Below, piece by piece: positions 33,020 through 41,422 of a stretch of DNA of 64,000 nucleotides. The notes below the pieces were generated by a model, which worked only from the letters and a program-made list of their open reading frames with translations, ran no database searches and had not been told where the DNA came from. Each line of letters starts with the position of its first letter. Position 1 is the stretch's first letter. A program made the position numbers and the translations under genes. The DNA is from Herbaspirillum rhizosphaerae (GTDB taxonomy: Bacteria; Pseudomonadota; Gammaproteobacteria; Burkholderiales; Burkholderiaceae_D): NCBI RefSeq assembly GCF_001189965.1, contig NZ_LFLU01000013.1:62001-126000 (forward strand), written 5' to 3'.

Positions 33020-36000
33020 TTTTTTCTTCCGAAATAATGAAGGTTGAACCGATTTCAAGGCGGCTGAGCGCCGTACGGACCGGATTGTGCGGCGACATGT
33101 CGTCGACCGCTTCGATGGCGTGCCGCGAAGCCGGAATGGCGATGCTCCACGGGTACAGCGGCGTGATGTCGGTACTGCCAGCATTGCCTGCGGCCGTGTC
33201 GAACAGCGCAAAACGCTGCGCATCGGATGAAGCGATGCGCAGCATGGAAAAGCCGGAAATGCTTTCCACATAAGGCAGCTCGCCGATAAAGGCCTCGATG
33301 TCATGTTGACGGATGCGCCAGCCGAAATGCGTGTGATAGCCGCGGCCGCTTTGCCACGGCGTCAGGAAATCCGAGATCGCGCGATTCAGCAGATTGATGT
33401 AATAGCCGTTGCCGAGACCGCCGGCGAACTTTACCGAGCAGCGCACCTGAATCTGTTCATAGACCGGATTTTCGACCGAGATGCGGCTCCACGGCGAGGC
33501 CAGTTCTTGCAGAAACTGGCGGATCTCTTGCATCAGATTGCCGTTGAGCATCGGCATCTGGTCCTGATGCCGGACCGCCGGCCAGTACGGCAACGGCACG
33601 ACCAGCGCATGTCCGGGACGGATGCAGTCGTCCGGCCCCCGGTCGGTCGCCAGATTGGCGAAACATTTGACTTTGTACACTTCCGGAAAATATTGCAGGA
33701 TCAGGGCTTCATAGTCGGCAGCCGAGATCGCCCGGTTCTTGTGGCGCAGCCGCTCGCTCACGCGAGTGCGCAATTGCGCGCGGGTTTCCGCCGTCCGGCC
33801 GCCGCCGGACGCAATCGGCTGCATGATGCCGGTAATCCCCGGCAAAGGCTTTTTACTCCTGCTGATGCTGGCGGCAGGCAACACCACCGGCACGTGCGGC
33901 GATACGTCGGGACCGCGCTGCACCCGCACCGCCTGGGTATAGACATCGTAGAGGCTGCAATACTTCTCCAGATCGCGGTCGGCGCTCACCCGCAGCCAGT
34001 AGCTGCCGCCCGGCATGACGCTGTTGGCATTGCCGATGTCGGACGGTAGCGACAAGGTGACGATGCCGGAGGTCATGAAATTCTGCGTGCCGTCGGAAAT
34101 CACGCGACTCCGTGCGAGCGCTTTCCATTCATTGCCGGCAAGATAGAACCAGTGCAAGCCGGCGTCGATCGCCTCATTCGGCGGGCGGGCAGTGTCATCG
34201 ATCTCCGGCAAGGGCAGAGAGTCTTCCCGCAACTGGAAGAACAAGGTCAGTACCCCGCCCGATTCGACCGCGTCGATACCGATATAAAGGTTGCCGGCAA
34301 AGTCGAAGCGCGGCAACAGCGCCGCCGCCGGGTAACTGGCGACGCTCAGCGTTTCCCAGCCGCTGGGATACAGATGGATGAACTGATCGGCATCTTCGCC
34401 GACCTCCCGGTCGATGCGATCGATGCGCACGGTGCTGGCGGCGCGATAGCTGATGGAAATCGAGTTGACCTGCGGCGTGTAGGGCGCATTCGGCACCGGC
34501 CGCTGGCGGCGCAAGCGCTTCATGCGGGCATTGTTGACCAGCGTCGACGACAGCACGTGCGGATATTGTTCATGGCCGAAGGCGAACACCGGCGACGCCA
34601 GCGTGAATTTGAAGAAACCGTTTTTGGCGCCCGGTCCGTAAGTCAGCGGCTTGCTTGCCGAAACGCCGTCGTCGGGCTCGAACAGATGGGTAATGCGCTT
34701 GCAATTCCAGACGATGCGGTTGTCGATGCATTCGCCGCGACCGGGCCGCACCTCGGTGCGGAACAACGGCACCGTCGGCCGCTCCTGCTCGCCGGCCGGC
34801 ATCCATGCGCCCTTCCCCAGCACCGCCGCAGTCGCCAGGAAATCGTCGTTGGAAAGATTGACGTCATAGCCTTGATAATACGTCGCGAAGCCGCCGTTGA
34901 CCTTGGGCAGATCGGCCCATTCCACCTCCACGCTGAACGCGGAAATGCGCTTGCCCGCCATTTCGGTGCTGCCCACCACCAGATAACTGCCCAACCTGGG
35001 CAGCGGCCCGAACGGCGCGAACGGCGCCGCCGCACTGAGCTGGCCGATATTGTTGTGCAGCACCAGATCGCGGCAACCGCTGACGTCGACATCGATTTGC
35101 GCGCCGTTGACGCGCAGGTCGCGCAGCAAACCGTAGGGATACAGATAGGCGCCAGGATTGATTTCAAAGCGGAGCATCGGCGTCGTCACGGCGAACTGCC
35201 CGTCATGCAGCGCAGCGTTGTAGGCCACCACCGACGGCGCTTGCGGCGGCAACTCGAAACTCAGCGTCAGGACATGGCCGTCGTAAGAAGGCAGATAGTC
35301 CGGCACCGCCAGCCAGCCGTGCTCGCCCGTAATCCCGATGCGGAAGATGCGGCGGAACACCTTCAGGAAAATGTCCTGCCTGCGGATCGCTTCCAGTGCA
35401 TCATCGCCGGTGGCGCCGGCGGAGCCGGTCTCGCCACCGCCATCAAGTTCGCTTTCGGTACGCATCGCTGCAGCCACGCGGTCGAGCCGCTGCGCAAGCA
35501 GGTCGTCGTCGAACAACACCGTGACGCTGATCTTGCGCAGCCCCTCCTTGAGCAGCAATACCTTGCTGGCCAACGCAAAACCGATCCGCGCATCGGCATA
35601 GGCGACGGTCTGGCGACTGTTCTTCGGTGCGCCGAGAATGGGATAGGCATCCGGGCCTGTGCTGCCGTCGGCGTTCAGCGGCAAGGGATTGAACCAGGCG
35701 CTGGTCGGCCAGCTCCGCTCGCCGGATAGCGGCGCCCGGAACGGCGTCCCGTCGGCGCCGAGCAGCTTTTCCGGGGAACTGTAGCCATTGTGGTCGAAAT
35801 ACACGGTCTGCAATGCGACGATGCGTGCATCGCTGACCGCCAGATCGTTGTCCGACAGATAGACGATGTCGCGACTCTCCGCATCCAGCCCGGCCAGAAA
35901 CTCGGTCTGCGCCGGCACCAGCGCGTTGCGCGTGGACGGATTCTTGCGAAACACCAGCCAGGTGCGATCAGGCACTGCCGGCAGCGGCACGCTGCCCAGC

Positions 36001-36806
36001 ATCCTGTCGTAGTAGAAATCGAGATAGTTGCGGGTGAAACGGTTGAGCTTGCCCTTGAGTTTCTGAAACTGCTGCACGAAGGCGATCAGCATCGCGGTCG
36101 CGGGGTCATGCTGCTGGCTGTGAAGCGATGCCGGCAGGCGCGCCAGCGCTTCCTTGCGGATCATTTCGATGGCTTTAAGAAAAGCGTGGAAGTCAGTGCG
36201 CACCAAGGACTTGCTGAGCAAAGGCAGAGGCGATGCGGCATCCGCGCCGTCATCATGACCGAACCATATCGGATCAAGCTGTACATTGACGTCGCCCTGC
36301 TGCAATAGCGCCAGCAAGCCCGATTTGTCGGTACGCAGCTGCACGATCACGCTTTCGATCAGCAGGCGCAGCGACAGCGCGCTTTCGCTATGCGCATCCA
36401 GCAGCGCCACGTACCAGCCGTTGATCGTGTGCGCCAGCGTGGTCACCGGCAAGGCATGCAGATCCCAGCCGCGCGCCGCGGCGTTGACGGAGCCCCGACT
36501 GCCGCCGCCGATACCGGCTTGTTCCGGCGTGCTGCGCCACCAGTCGTCGAAATGCGTCGTCGCACCGGCCAGGTCCAAGGCCAGGATGCGGCTCATTACC
36601 ACGGTTTCGTCGGCATGGAAGAACGGCGTCCAGTCGCCTTCCGGTTCATTGCTCGCATTGTGAAAACGCACCAGTGCGCCAAACTCCGTGACCATCGCCA
36701 GCAGATCCTGAAAGGACATCTCGTTGAGATCGAAATAGCCGTCCTGCAATGCGGGCAAAACGCGCATTGTCTGGCTGGTGCCATCCCGAATGATGAGCTG
36801 CTTCAT
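32991..36806 (-). CDS. large baseplate J-like protein, 1271 aa (eCIS locus A)
   Basis: 1271 aa, the Pvc11/Afp11-like main wedge component. The N-terminal region has DGYFDLNEMSFQDLLAMVTE. The centre is a long beta-rich section (FTLASPVFAFGHEQYPHVLS and STLVNNARMKRLRRQRP). The C-terminal 250 residues form the baseplate J core, starting NRAISAADYEALILQYFPEV and YKVKCFANLATDRGPDDC and ending with the W-x-I-R-like HFGWRIRQHDIEAFIGELPY. The protein ties spike hub, gp25 and outer plate. A 93-base gap separates it from the gp25 gene; its end overlaps the fibre-like gene. Confidence 0.87.
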   Translation of the reverse strand: MKQLIIRDGTSQTMRVLPALQDGYFDLNEMSFQDLLAMVTEFGALVRFHNASNEPEGDWTPFFHADETVVMSRILALDLAGATTHFDDWWRSTPEQAGIGGGSRGSVNAAARGWDLHALPVTTLAHTINGWYVALLDAHSESALSLRLLIESVIVQLRTDKSGLLALLQQGDVNVQLDPIWFGHDDGADAASPLPLLSKSLVRTDFHAFLKAIEMIRKEALARLPASLHSQQHDPATAMLIAFVQQFQKLKGKLNRFTRNYLDFYYDRMLGSVPLPAVPDRTWLVFRKNPSTRNALVPAQTEFLAGLDAESRDIVYLSDNDLAVSDARIVALQTVYFDHNGYSSPEKLLGADGTPFRAPLSGERSWPTSAWFNPLPLNADGSTGPDAYPILGAPKNSRQTVAYADARIGFALASKVLLLKEGLRKISVTVLFDDDLLAQRLDRVAAAMRTESELDGGGETGSAGATGDDALEAIRRQDIFLKVFRRIFRIGITGEHGWLAVPDYLPSYDGHVLTLSFELPPQAPSVVAYNAALHDGQFAVTTPMLRFEINPGAYLYPYGLLRDLRVNGAQIDVDVSGCRDLVLHNNIGQLSAAAPFAPFGPLPRLGSYLVVGSTEMAGKRISAFSVEVEWADLPKVNGGFATYYQGYDVNLSNDDFLATAAVLGKGAWMPAGEQERPTVPLFRTEVRPGRGECIDNRIVWNCKRITHLFEPDDGVSASKPLTYGPGAKNGFFKFTLASPVFAFGHEQYPHVLSSTLVNNARMKRLRRQRPVPNAPYTPQVNSISISYRAASTVRIDRIDREVGEDADQFIHLYPSGWETLSVASYPAAALLPRFDFAGNLYIGIDAVESGGVLTLFFQLREDSLPLPEIDDTARPPNEAIDAGLHWFYLAGNEWKALARSRVISDGTQNFMTSGIVTLSLPSDIGNANSVMPGGSYWLRVSADRDLEKYCSLYDVYTQAVRVQRGPDVSPHVPVVLPAASISRSKKPLPGITGIMQPIASGGGRTAETRAQLRTRVSERLRHKNRAISAADYEALILQYFPEVYKVKCFANLATDRGPDDCIRPGHALVVPLPYWPAVRHQDQMPMLNGNLMQEIRQFLQELASPWSRISVENPVYEQIQVRCSVKFAGGLGNGYYINLLNRAISDFLTPWQSGRGYHTHFGWRIRQHDIEAFIGELPYVESISGFSMLRIASSDAQRFALFDTAAGNAGSTDITPLYPWSIAIPASRHAIEAVDDMSPHNPVRTALSRLEIGSTFIISEEKNDQQINGAA

Positions 36807-36899
36807 CGTTCCGCCGTCATGTCCGCGCGGATGCCGGCAATACCGGCAACTGCGGCGTCGGCAGCAATGCCGCCGGCTGAGCGCGCGCCGTCTGCATGC

Positions 36900-37325
36900 T
36901 TACTTGTTGGGCACATTGGTGCCCTCCAGGAAGTAAAACGGATACACCATGTTGCTGCGCGTATTGGTGCCGCGGATGGTGTAGTCGATGCGGATATCCA
37001 GCCGCCCTTCGATGATGCCAGACTCGTCCATGACGATCGCATTGACCGAGATGCGCGGCTCGAAAAAAAGAATCGCGCGCTCAATGGCGTCGCGCATTTC
37101 GGTGACGACGCTCTCATTGACCTCGTCGAACACGTGGGCCTTGAGTCCGCAACCGAAGGTCGGCTGCATGATGCGCTCGCCCGGCGTGGTCGACAGGATG
37201 ATGAACAGGCTCTCGTGGATATCCTGTTCCTCATCGACCATGGCGACGCTGCCGCGCGCGGCGCTATTGCCGAAGTGCGGCGGAAAACTCCAGCCGGTGC
37301 CGAGGAAGGATTTCTTGATGCTCAC
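36900..37325 (-). CDS. gp25/GPW-type baseplate protein, GTG start (eCIS locus A)
   Basis: A 141-aa gp25-family protein: SLFIILSTTPGERIMQPTFG and the C-terminal DYTIRGTNTRSNMVYPFYF are diagnostic. The GTG at 37325 is chosen because AAGGAG lies five bases upstream and family members begin close to SFLGTGWSFPPHF. The much longer upstream frame overlaps the PAAR gene and translates to basic, unlikely sequence. It links the sheath base to the wedge. Confidence 0.88.
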   Translation of the reverse strand: MSIKKSFLGTGWSFPPHFGNSAARGSVAMVDEEQDIHESLFIILSTTPGERIMQPTFGCGLKAHVFDEVNESVVTEMRDAIERAILFFEPRISVNAIVMDESGIIEGRLDIRIDYTIRGTNTRSNMVYPFYFLEGTNVPNK

Positions 37326-37348
37326 TGCAGCTCCTTGTCCTTTATCCC

Positions 37349-37651
37349 TTATCCGCCGATCATCACGGTCGGGCAGCCCATCACGATGCTGCCGCCGTGC
37401 GCGCAGGTGTCGCCGACGCGCGCGGCCGGCTTGCCGCCGATCATGACGGTGGCCGATCCCATGACGACCGAATCCGGCGGGCCGACGCAGACGCAATTGT
37501 CCGTCACCACCGATGCCGGCAATTTGCCGACCAGCACCGTCGGCACGCCCGGGCCGATAATCGGGCCGCCGACGTGCGGTATCGGCGCCGGGATGGCGGG
37601 TGTCTGCATCGGACAAGCATGCATGTCGGTGATCCTGGCGGCTAAGGGCAT
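37349..37651 (-). CDS. PAAR-domain spike tip (eCIS locus A)
   Basis: A 100-aa PAAR protein: ARITDMHACPMQTPAIPAPI, HVGGPIIGPGVPTVLVGKLP, VVMGSATVMIGGKPAARVGD and the final TCAHGGSIVMGCPTVMIGG. The His and Cys residues (HACPMQ; CAHGG) are the expected metal ligands of the conical tip. It follows the VgrG-like gene by 28 bases, as usual for a spike and its tip. Confidence 0.93.
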   Translation of the reverse strand: MPLAARITDMHACPMQTPAIPAPIPHVGGPIIGPGVPTVLVGKLPASVVTDNCVCVGPPDSVVMGSATVMIGGKPAARVGDTCAHGGSIVMGCPTVMIGG

Positions 37652-37679
37652 GACAGACTCCTGAAGGATGAACAGCGCA

Positions 37680-39467
37680 TCAGTTGATCATCACCATCGC
37701 GCCCTTGACCGTGGTCTGGCCGCTGGCCGACAGCTCGGCGGTGGCGGATCCCTTGGCGACAAAACCGACGTTGGCGGTATTGTTGATATTCAATGCCTGA
37801 TTCTTGATGTCGGCCTTGGCGGTACTCTCGATGTTGGCCACCGCAGAAACGGTGATCTTGCCCTTGGCGTTGATGACGATGTCCTTGGGACTGTCAAGCA
37901 AGATGCCGCTGGGGTTCATTTCGATCTTGTTGTTATTCTCGTCCGTCAGGCAGATCGACTTGGCGTCGTCGCTGAGCACGATGGAGTTGTTGGCCGGCGT
38001 GATGATGGTGACGACTTTCTTCTCGTCGTCAAAAATCACTTTCAGCAAGCCTTTGGTCCACAGCGCCTTGGTGTAATTGTCGGCGGTCAGTTCGTACGGC
38101 ATCTTGCGCTGGCTGCTGTACAGACTGCCCAGCACCACCGGGTGCGACGGATCGTTGTTGAAATAACCGATCACCACTTCGTCGCCGATTTCCGGAATGA
38201 AAAAGGCACCGACGCCCGACGAGCCGTAAAAACTTGCCAGACGCGCCCAGACGCCCTCGGTTTCCGCCTGCAATACCGAAATCGCAACCTGAATCTTGTA
38301 CTGCCCTTCGGGGTCGGCGTCGAGCTTCTTGACCACGCCGATCTGCAGGCCGGCCACTCCCGGCAGCAGCCCTGATGCCGGCGCGTCGTCGCCGCCGCGT
38401 TCTTCGGTGAACCATTCCGGCGCCATGCCGAACTCCACCTCGGTGATCCAGTTGCCGTTGCTGAGCTCATGATTCACGGCGCCGACAAACACGCTGCCGC
38501 TGAAGCGCTTGCCCACGCCGACCAGTTCAATCATCGCGCCCGGCTTGGCGAGCGCGCTGCCCTGAAATTTCATCTTGCCGCGGATCTTGGCCAGCGCCGA
38601 CTTCATCTGGCGCGCCGATGCCCACGCTTTGATGTCGTCGGTTTCCAGCGGCACGGTAGTCTGCAAGCGGAATGTGGACGGCCCCGCCACCTTGGCCAGG
38701 GCCGATGCTTCCAGGTTGCCCTGGGTGTACAGCGCGGCCTGGCTGGCGGTCTGCTGCACCACCGCCTGCGTGGCCGGATCCCAGGCCGCGCCGACTACGC
38801 TTTGCAACTGGGTACGCGCATCGATGTCGGCCTGGAACGACATCAGGTCGGTGCCGTAAGTCACCTTCAGCACCGCAGCCACGCTGGTCTGCGGCGCCTT
38901 GACGATGATGCTGCTATCGTCCGGCACCACCAGAAAGCCGTTGGCCTCGGCGCGCGCGACAATGAAATCCCAGTCGCTGCTGTAGTACTGCACGATTTCC
39001 TTATGCTGCGTCGTCGTGGCGGTGACGTCGGCGCTGACGCCGCACGGCGACACCAATTGACTGATGATGTCGCTGTCCTTCATGTTGACGTAGTTGGCGT
39101 TCTTCCGGCCGATGGTCAGCGACACCGCCTTGTGCTTGCATTCGACATGCAACCGCGCTTCGTTCTTGCCGCTGATCTTGATGCCATGCCGCACCACCAC
39201 GCCCTGAAAGATCGGTTTGGTCTGGCTGCCGTAACCGGCGCTGATGACGATCTGCTTGCCGGGTGCGAAGGTATCCGTATCGCTGACCGGGAAATCGTCG
39301 TCGGGCATGTCGCCGTCCATGATGCTGATGCGTGCGGTCGACACGCGGTTGACGGCCTTGGTGATCTCGACCGAGATGATGCCGATGGTGTCTTTAATGG
39401 GGGAACCATCGCTGGTAATCGTGAGTTTCAGAACGCCGCTGGCGTTAAGTGCCGGAGAATCTGCCAT
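37680..39467 (-). CDS. VgrG/Pvc8-like spike protein (eCIS locus A)
   Basis: A 595-aa single-chain spike. Residues 1 to about 350 are the gp27/gpD hub (AGYGSQTKPIFQGVVVRHGI, YYSSDWDFIVARAEANGFLV). Residues about 365 to 465 are the gp5 OB-fold (IGVVKKLDADPEGQYKIQVA, PEIGDEVVIGYFNNDPSHPV, VLGSLYSSQRKMP). The rest is the trimeric needle (KIEMNPSGILLDSPKDIVIN onward), rich in Asn, Ala, Lys. It forms the centre of the baseplate under the tube. In locus B the same parts are two genes. Confidence 0.92.
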   Translation of the reverse strand: MADSPALNASGVLKLTITSDGSPIKDTIGIISVEITKAVNRVSTARISIMDGDMPDDDFPVSDTDTFAPGKQIVISAGYGSQTKPIFQGVVVRHGIKISGKNEARLHVECKHKAVSLTIGRKNANYVNMKDSDIISQLVSPCGVSADVTATTTQHKEIVQYYSSDWDFIVARAEANGFLVVPDDSSIIVKAPQTSVAAVLKVTYGTDLMSFQADIDARTQLQSVVGAAWDPATQAVVQQTASQAALYTQGNLEASALAKVAGPSTFRLQTTVPLETDDIKAWASARQMKSALAKIRGKMKFQGSALAKPGAMIELVGVGKRFSGSVFVGAVNHELSNGNWITEVEFGMAPEWFTEERGGDDAPASGLLPGVAGLQIGVVKKLDADPEGQYKIQVAISVLQAETEGVWARLASFYGSSGVGAFFIPEIGDEVVIGYFNNDPSHPVVLGSLYSSQRKMPYELTADNYTKALWTKGLLKVIFDDEKKVVTIITPANNSIVLSDDAKSICLTDENNNKIEMNPSGILLDSPKDIVINAKGKITVSAVANIESTAKADIKNQALNINNTANVGFVAKGSATAELSASGQTTVKGAMVMIN

Positions 39468-39471
39468 GACG

Positions 39472-40161
39472 TCACACCAGCGGAGGAAAACGCAGTATCA
39501 AGCCCGGCTCGAGATTGCGGAAATTGGTCAGGTTGTTGATGCGCGCCACTTCGCGGTAATAGGACGGATCGTTATAGATGCGATTGCACAGCAGCGGCAA
39601 GGTGTCGCCCATCGCCACTTCCACCAGATGACTCAGATCGGGCGAGCTCTGATTGGCGCGCAGGCTGCCTTCTTCATTGCTCATCCAGCCGGTGAAGCCG
39701 AGCGCTACCTTGGCCCGCAACGGCTCGCCGCTCGGCTTGAACATGGTGTAATCGATCGAGATCGATTCGACGCGGCCGAAGAAGATGAAGGTGCCCCACA
39801 GCAGCCGCACGTAGTTCGGCTCGTGCTTCTGGCCGTTGTAGTTGTAGATCACCGCCAGCAAGGCATTGACCTTGTCTGTCACGCTGGTCATGCCGACCAG
39901 CTCGACCACACCGGTGCCGTCCAGCACCAGGTTGTCCATGCTCAGCGTTTCCGGGCAGATGGCGCTGAATTTGGAGGCGGAACTGGACTGGCCCAGCGTC
40001 TTTTTCTTGTTGTAGTCGATGCTGAGCTGACGCTTGTAACTGGCCGGATTGATCATGACTTCAAACGCCGGCTTGCTGCTGTCGACACTGATCGTGCCAT
40101 CGCTGCCGACGTTGCAGGCAGCGATGCCGAGTTTTTTCTTGAGTCCTGTGCTGATGGCCAT
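39472..40161 (-). CDS. LysM-type tube-baseplate connector (Pvc7-like, eCIS locus A)
   Basis: A 229-aa protein. The N-terminal region has FEVMINPASYKRQLSIDYNK and YVRLLWGTFIFFGRVESISI, the family core shared with the locus B paralogue. A C-terminal LysM-like domain is present (VAMGDTLPLLCNRIYNDPSY, ending INNLTNFRNLEPGLILRFPP). It starts directly after the DUF5908 stop codon with no gap, and its stop is four bases before the VgrG start. Confidence 0.9.
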   Translation of the reverse strand: MAISTGLKKKLGIAACNVGSDGTISVDSSKPAFEVMINPASYKRQLSIDYNKKKTLGQSSSASKFSAICPETLSMDNLVLDGTGVVELVGMTSVTDKVNALLAVIYNYNGQKHEPNYVRLLWGTFIFFGRVESISIDYTMFKPSGEPLRAKVALGFTGWMSNEEGSLRANQSSPDLSHLVEVAMGDTLPLLCNRIYNDPSYYREVARINNLTNFRNLEPGLILRFPPLV

Positions 40162-40392
40162 CTAGCGCTCCCGCGACCGGCTCAGCAGGTCGAGCACCAT
40201 GGCGCGGCATTCGGCCAGGATATCGTTGCGGGCGTCTTCGTCGAGCTGTGCGCCGGCGCAGGCGCTGCCGATCGCCGGCTTGTGGCCGGACGATGACGAC
40301 GCCCCTGTTGCGCCGGTTTCGCCGGTTCCCTCGCCGCCTGCCCGCTGTATCACATTGGACCTGATGCTCAACTGCCTGATTTCGATGGACAT
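40162..40392 (-). CDS. DUF5908 family small protein (eCIS locus A)
   Basis: A 76-aa protein starting MSIEIRQLSIRSNVIQRAGG, the hallmark opening of DUF5908, a short protein consistently found between tube and LysM genes in eCIS. The middle is Gly/Ser-rich and flexible; the end (DARNDILAECRAMVLDLLSR) is a predicted helix. The function is not known; a tape-measure or tube chaperone is a reasonable guess. It lies five bases after the second tube gene. Confidence 0.85.
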   Translation of the reverse strand: MSIEIRQLSIRSNVIQRAGGEGTGETGATGASSSSGHKPAIGSACAGAQLDEDARNDILAECRAMVLDLLSRSRER

Positions 40393-40397
40393 GATTC

Positions 40398-40862
40398 TTA
40401 TATCAACCTGTTCGAATAGGTATAACTCAGCACGATTTTCTCGATCGCCACTTCATTCTTGGTCGAATTGAAGTTTTCCACTTCCCACTTCACGGGGAAG
40501 GCATTGGCGAACGACCACGCCCGGATCGGCAGCTTCGATTCGTCGAGCAATTGCACGACGATCGGTTGCGCCACCACCGGAGTGATGAAATCCATCTCGA
40601 ATACCGACCGGCACCAGATCACCAGCGGCGACGTCAGCGGCGCAATGCCGCGCTTGAGTTCGAGGTTGGGATGCTTGACGCCCTTGGGCAAGGTATGGAC
40701 GTAACGATTCTCGCCGCCCTCGACGACGGTTTCCGTATCGACTTCCGCCGAAATGCCCGACACCTCCTGAAAAGAGGTGTCGGTCAGCCCCAGGGTGGCG
40801 GCGAACGCCACCTTGAAATGAAAGGCTGAAGGCGGATACACATCTGAAAACAAAGAAGACAT
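40398..40862 (-). CDS. tail tube protein 2, gp19-like (eCIS locus A)
   Basis: A 154-aa tube-family protein: FQEVSGISAEVDTETVVEGG, NLELKRGIAPLTSPLVIWCR and WSFANAFPVKWEVENFNSTK, with the last strand EVAIEKIVLSYTYS. It diverges from the first tube gene, as in Pvc/Afp loci where a second, less abundant tube-like protein adapts the main tube to the baseplate. Which one is the bulk subunit cannot be told from sequence alone. Confidence 0.88.
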   Translation of the reverse strand: MSSLFSDVYPPSAFHFKVAFAATLGLTDTSFQEVSGISAEVDTETVVEGGENRYVHTLPKGVKHPNLELKRGIAPLTSPLVIWCRSVFEMDFITPVVAQPIVVQLLDESKLPIRAWSFANAFPVKWEVENFNSTKNEVAIEKIVLSYTYSNRLI

Positions 40863-40905
40863 CCGCTTGGCTCACGAGAATGCCGCAGTCGCGCGCAGGC
40901 GCACC

Positions 40906-41364
40906 TTAGCTGTTGGCGATAGTGAGACCTTCATGCACGATCTCGATGGTTTCGATGGCGACTTCGTTGCCTTCAGCCTTGAGATCGGTACCGGTGATCT
41001 TGGTCGGCCAGGCATTGGCCAGCGTCCACACCATGGTCGGCTTGCCGGCCTCGTCGAGCAGGCTGATGGTGACCGGTACGCGCTTGATGGTGTTCATCTT
41101 GATCTGGTTGAACCAGTCCCAGAACTTGTTATCGCCCTTGAAGATGCCCTTCTTCATGGTCACGTTGCCGACCTTCTTCATGCCCGGCATCTTGATGACC
41201 GAGAACTCCGGGCTGTCGCCGTGCCGGTATTTGATTTCTTCCGACTGGATGTCGAGACCGCTGACTTCCTGGAAGGACATGACCTGCGAGTCCCACTTCA
41301 CCTGAAAATAGAATTTCGGAAGCGGCCACAGGGTGGTTGATTGTTTCGATCCGTCATCTGCCAT
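40906..41364 (-). CDS. tail tube protein 1, gp19-like (eCIS locus A)
   Basis: A 152-aa main tube candidate: FYFQVKWDSQVMSFQEVSGL, MPGMKKVGNVTMKKGIFKGD and WTLANAWPTKITGTDLKAEG, with the last strand EVAIETIEIVHEGL. It directly follows the sheath gene (58 bases). The ATG at 41364 is preferred over the overlapping GTG because of spacing to ACGAGG. The subunit would form the inner tube of stacked hexamers. Confidence 0.9.
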   Translation of the reverse strand: MADDGSKQSTTLWPLPKFYFQVKWDSQVMSFQEVSGLDIQSEEIKYRHGDSPEFSVIKMPGMKKVGNVTMKKGIFKGDNKFWDWFNQIKMNTIKRVPVTISLLDEAGKPTMVWTLANAWPTKITGTDLKAEGNEVAIETIEIVHEGLTIANS

Positions 41365-41422
41365 CACAAACCTCGTCTAATGATTTTATTTAAAAAGCGG
41401 GATGTTAAAGATGCAAGCAGCA

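Noticed and set aside
36900..37616. Longer version of the locus A gp25 gene
   Set aside because: The extra N-terminal part overlaps the PAAR gene and is Arg/Gly-rich nonsense; the GTG at 37325 has AAGGAG at proper distance.
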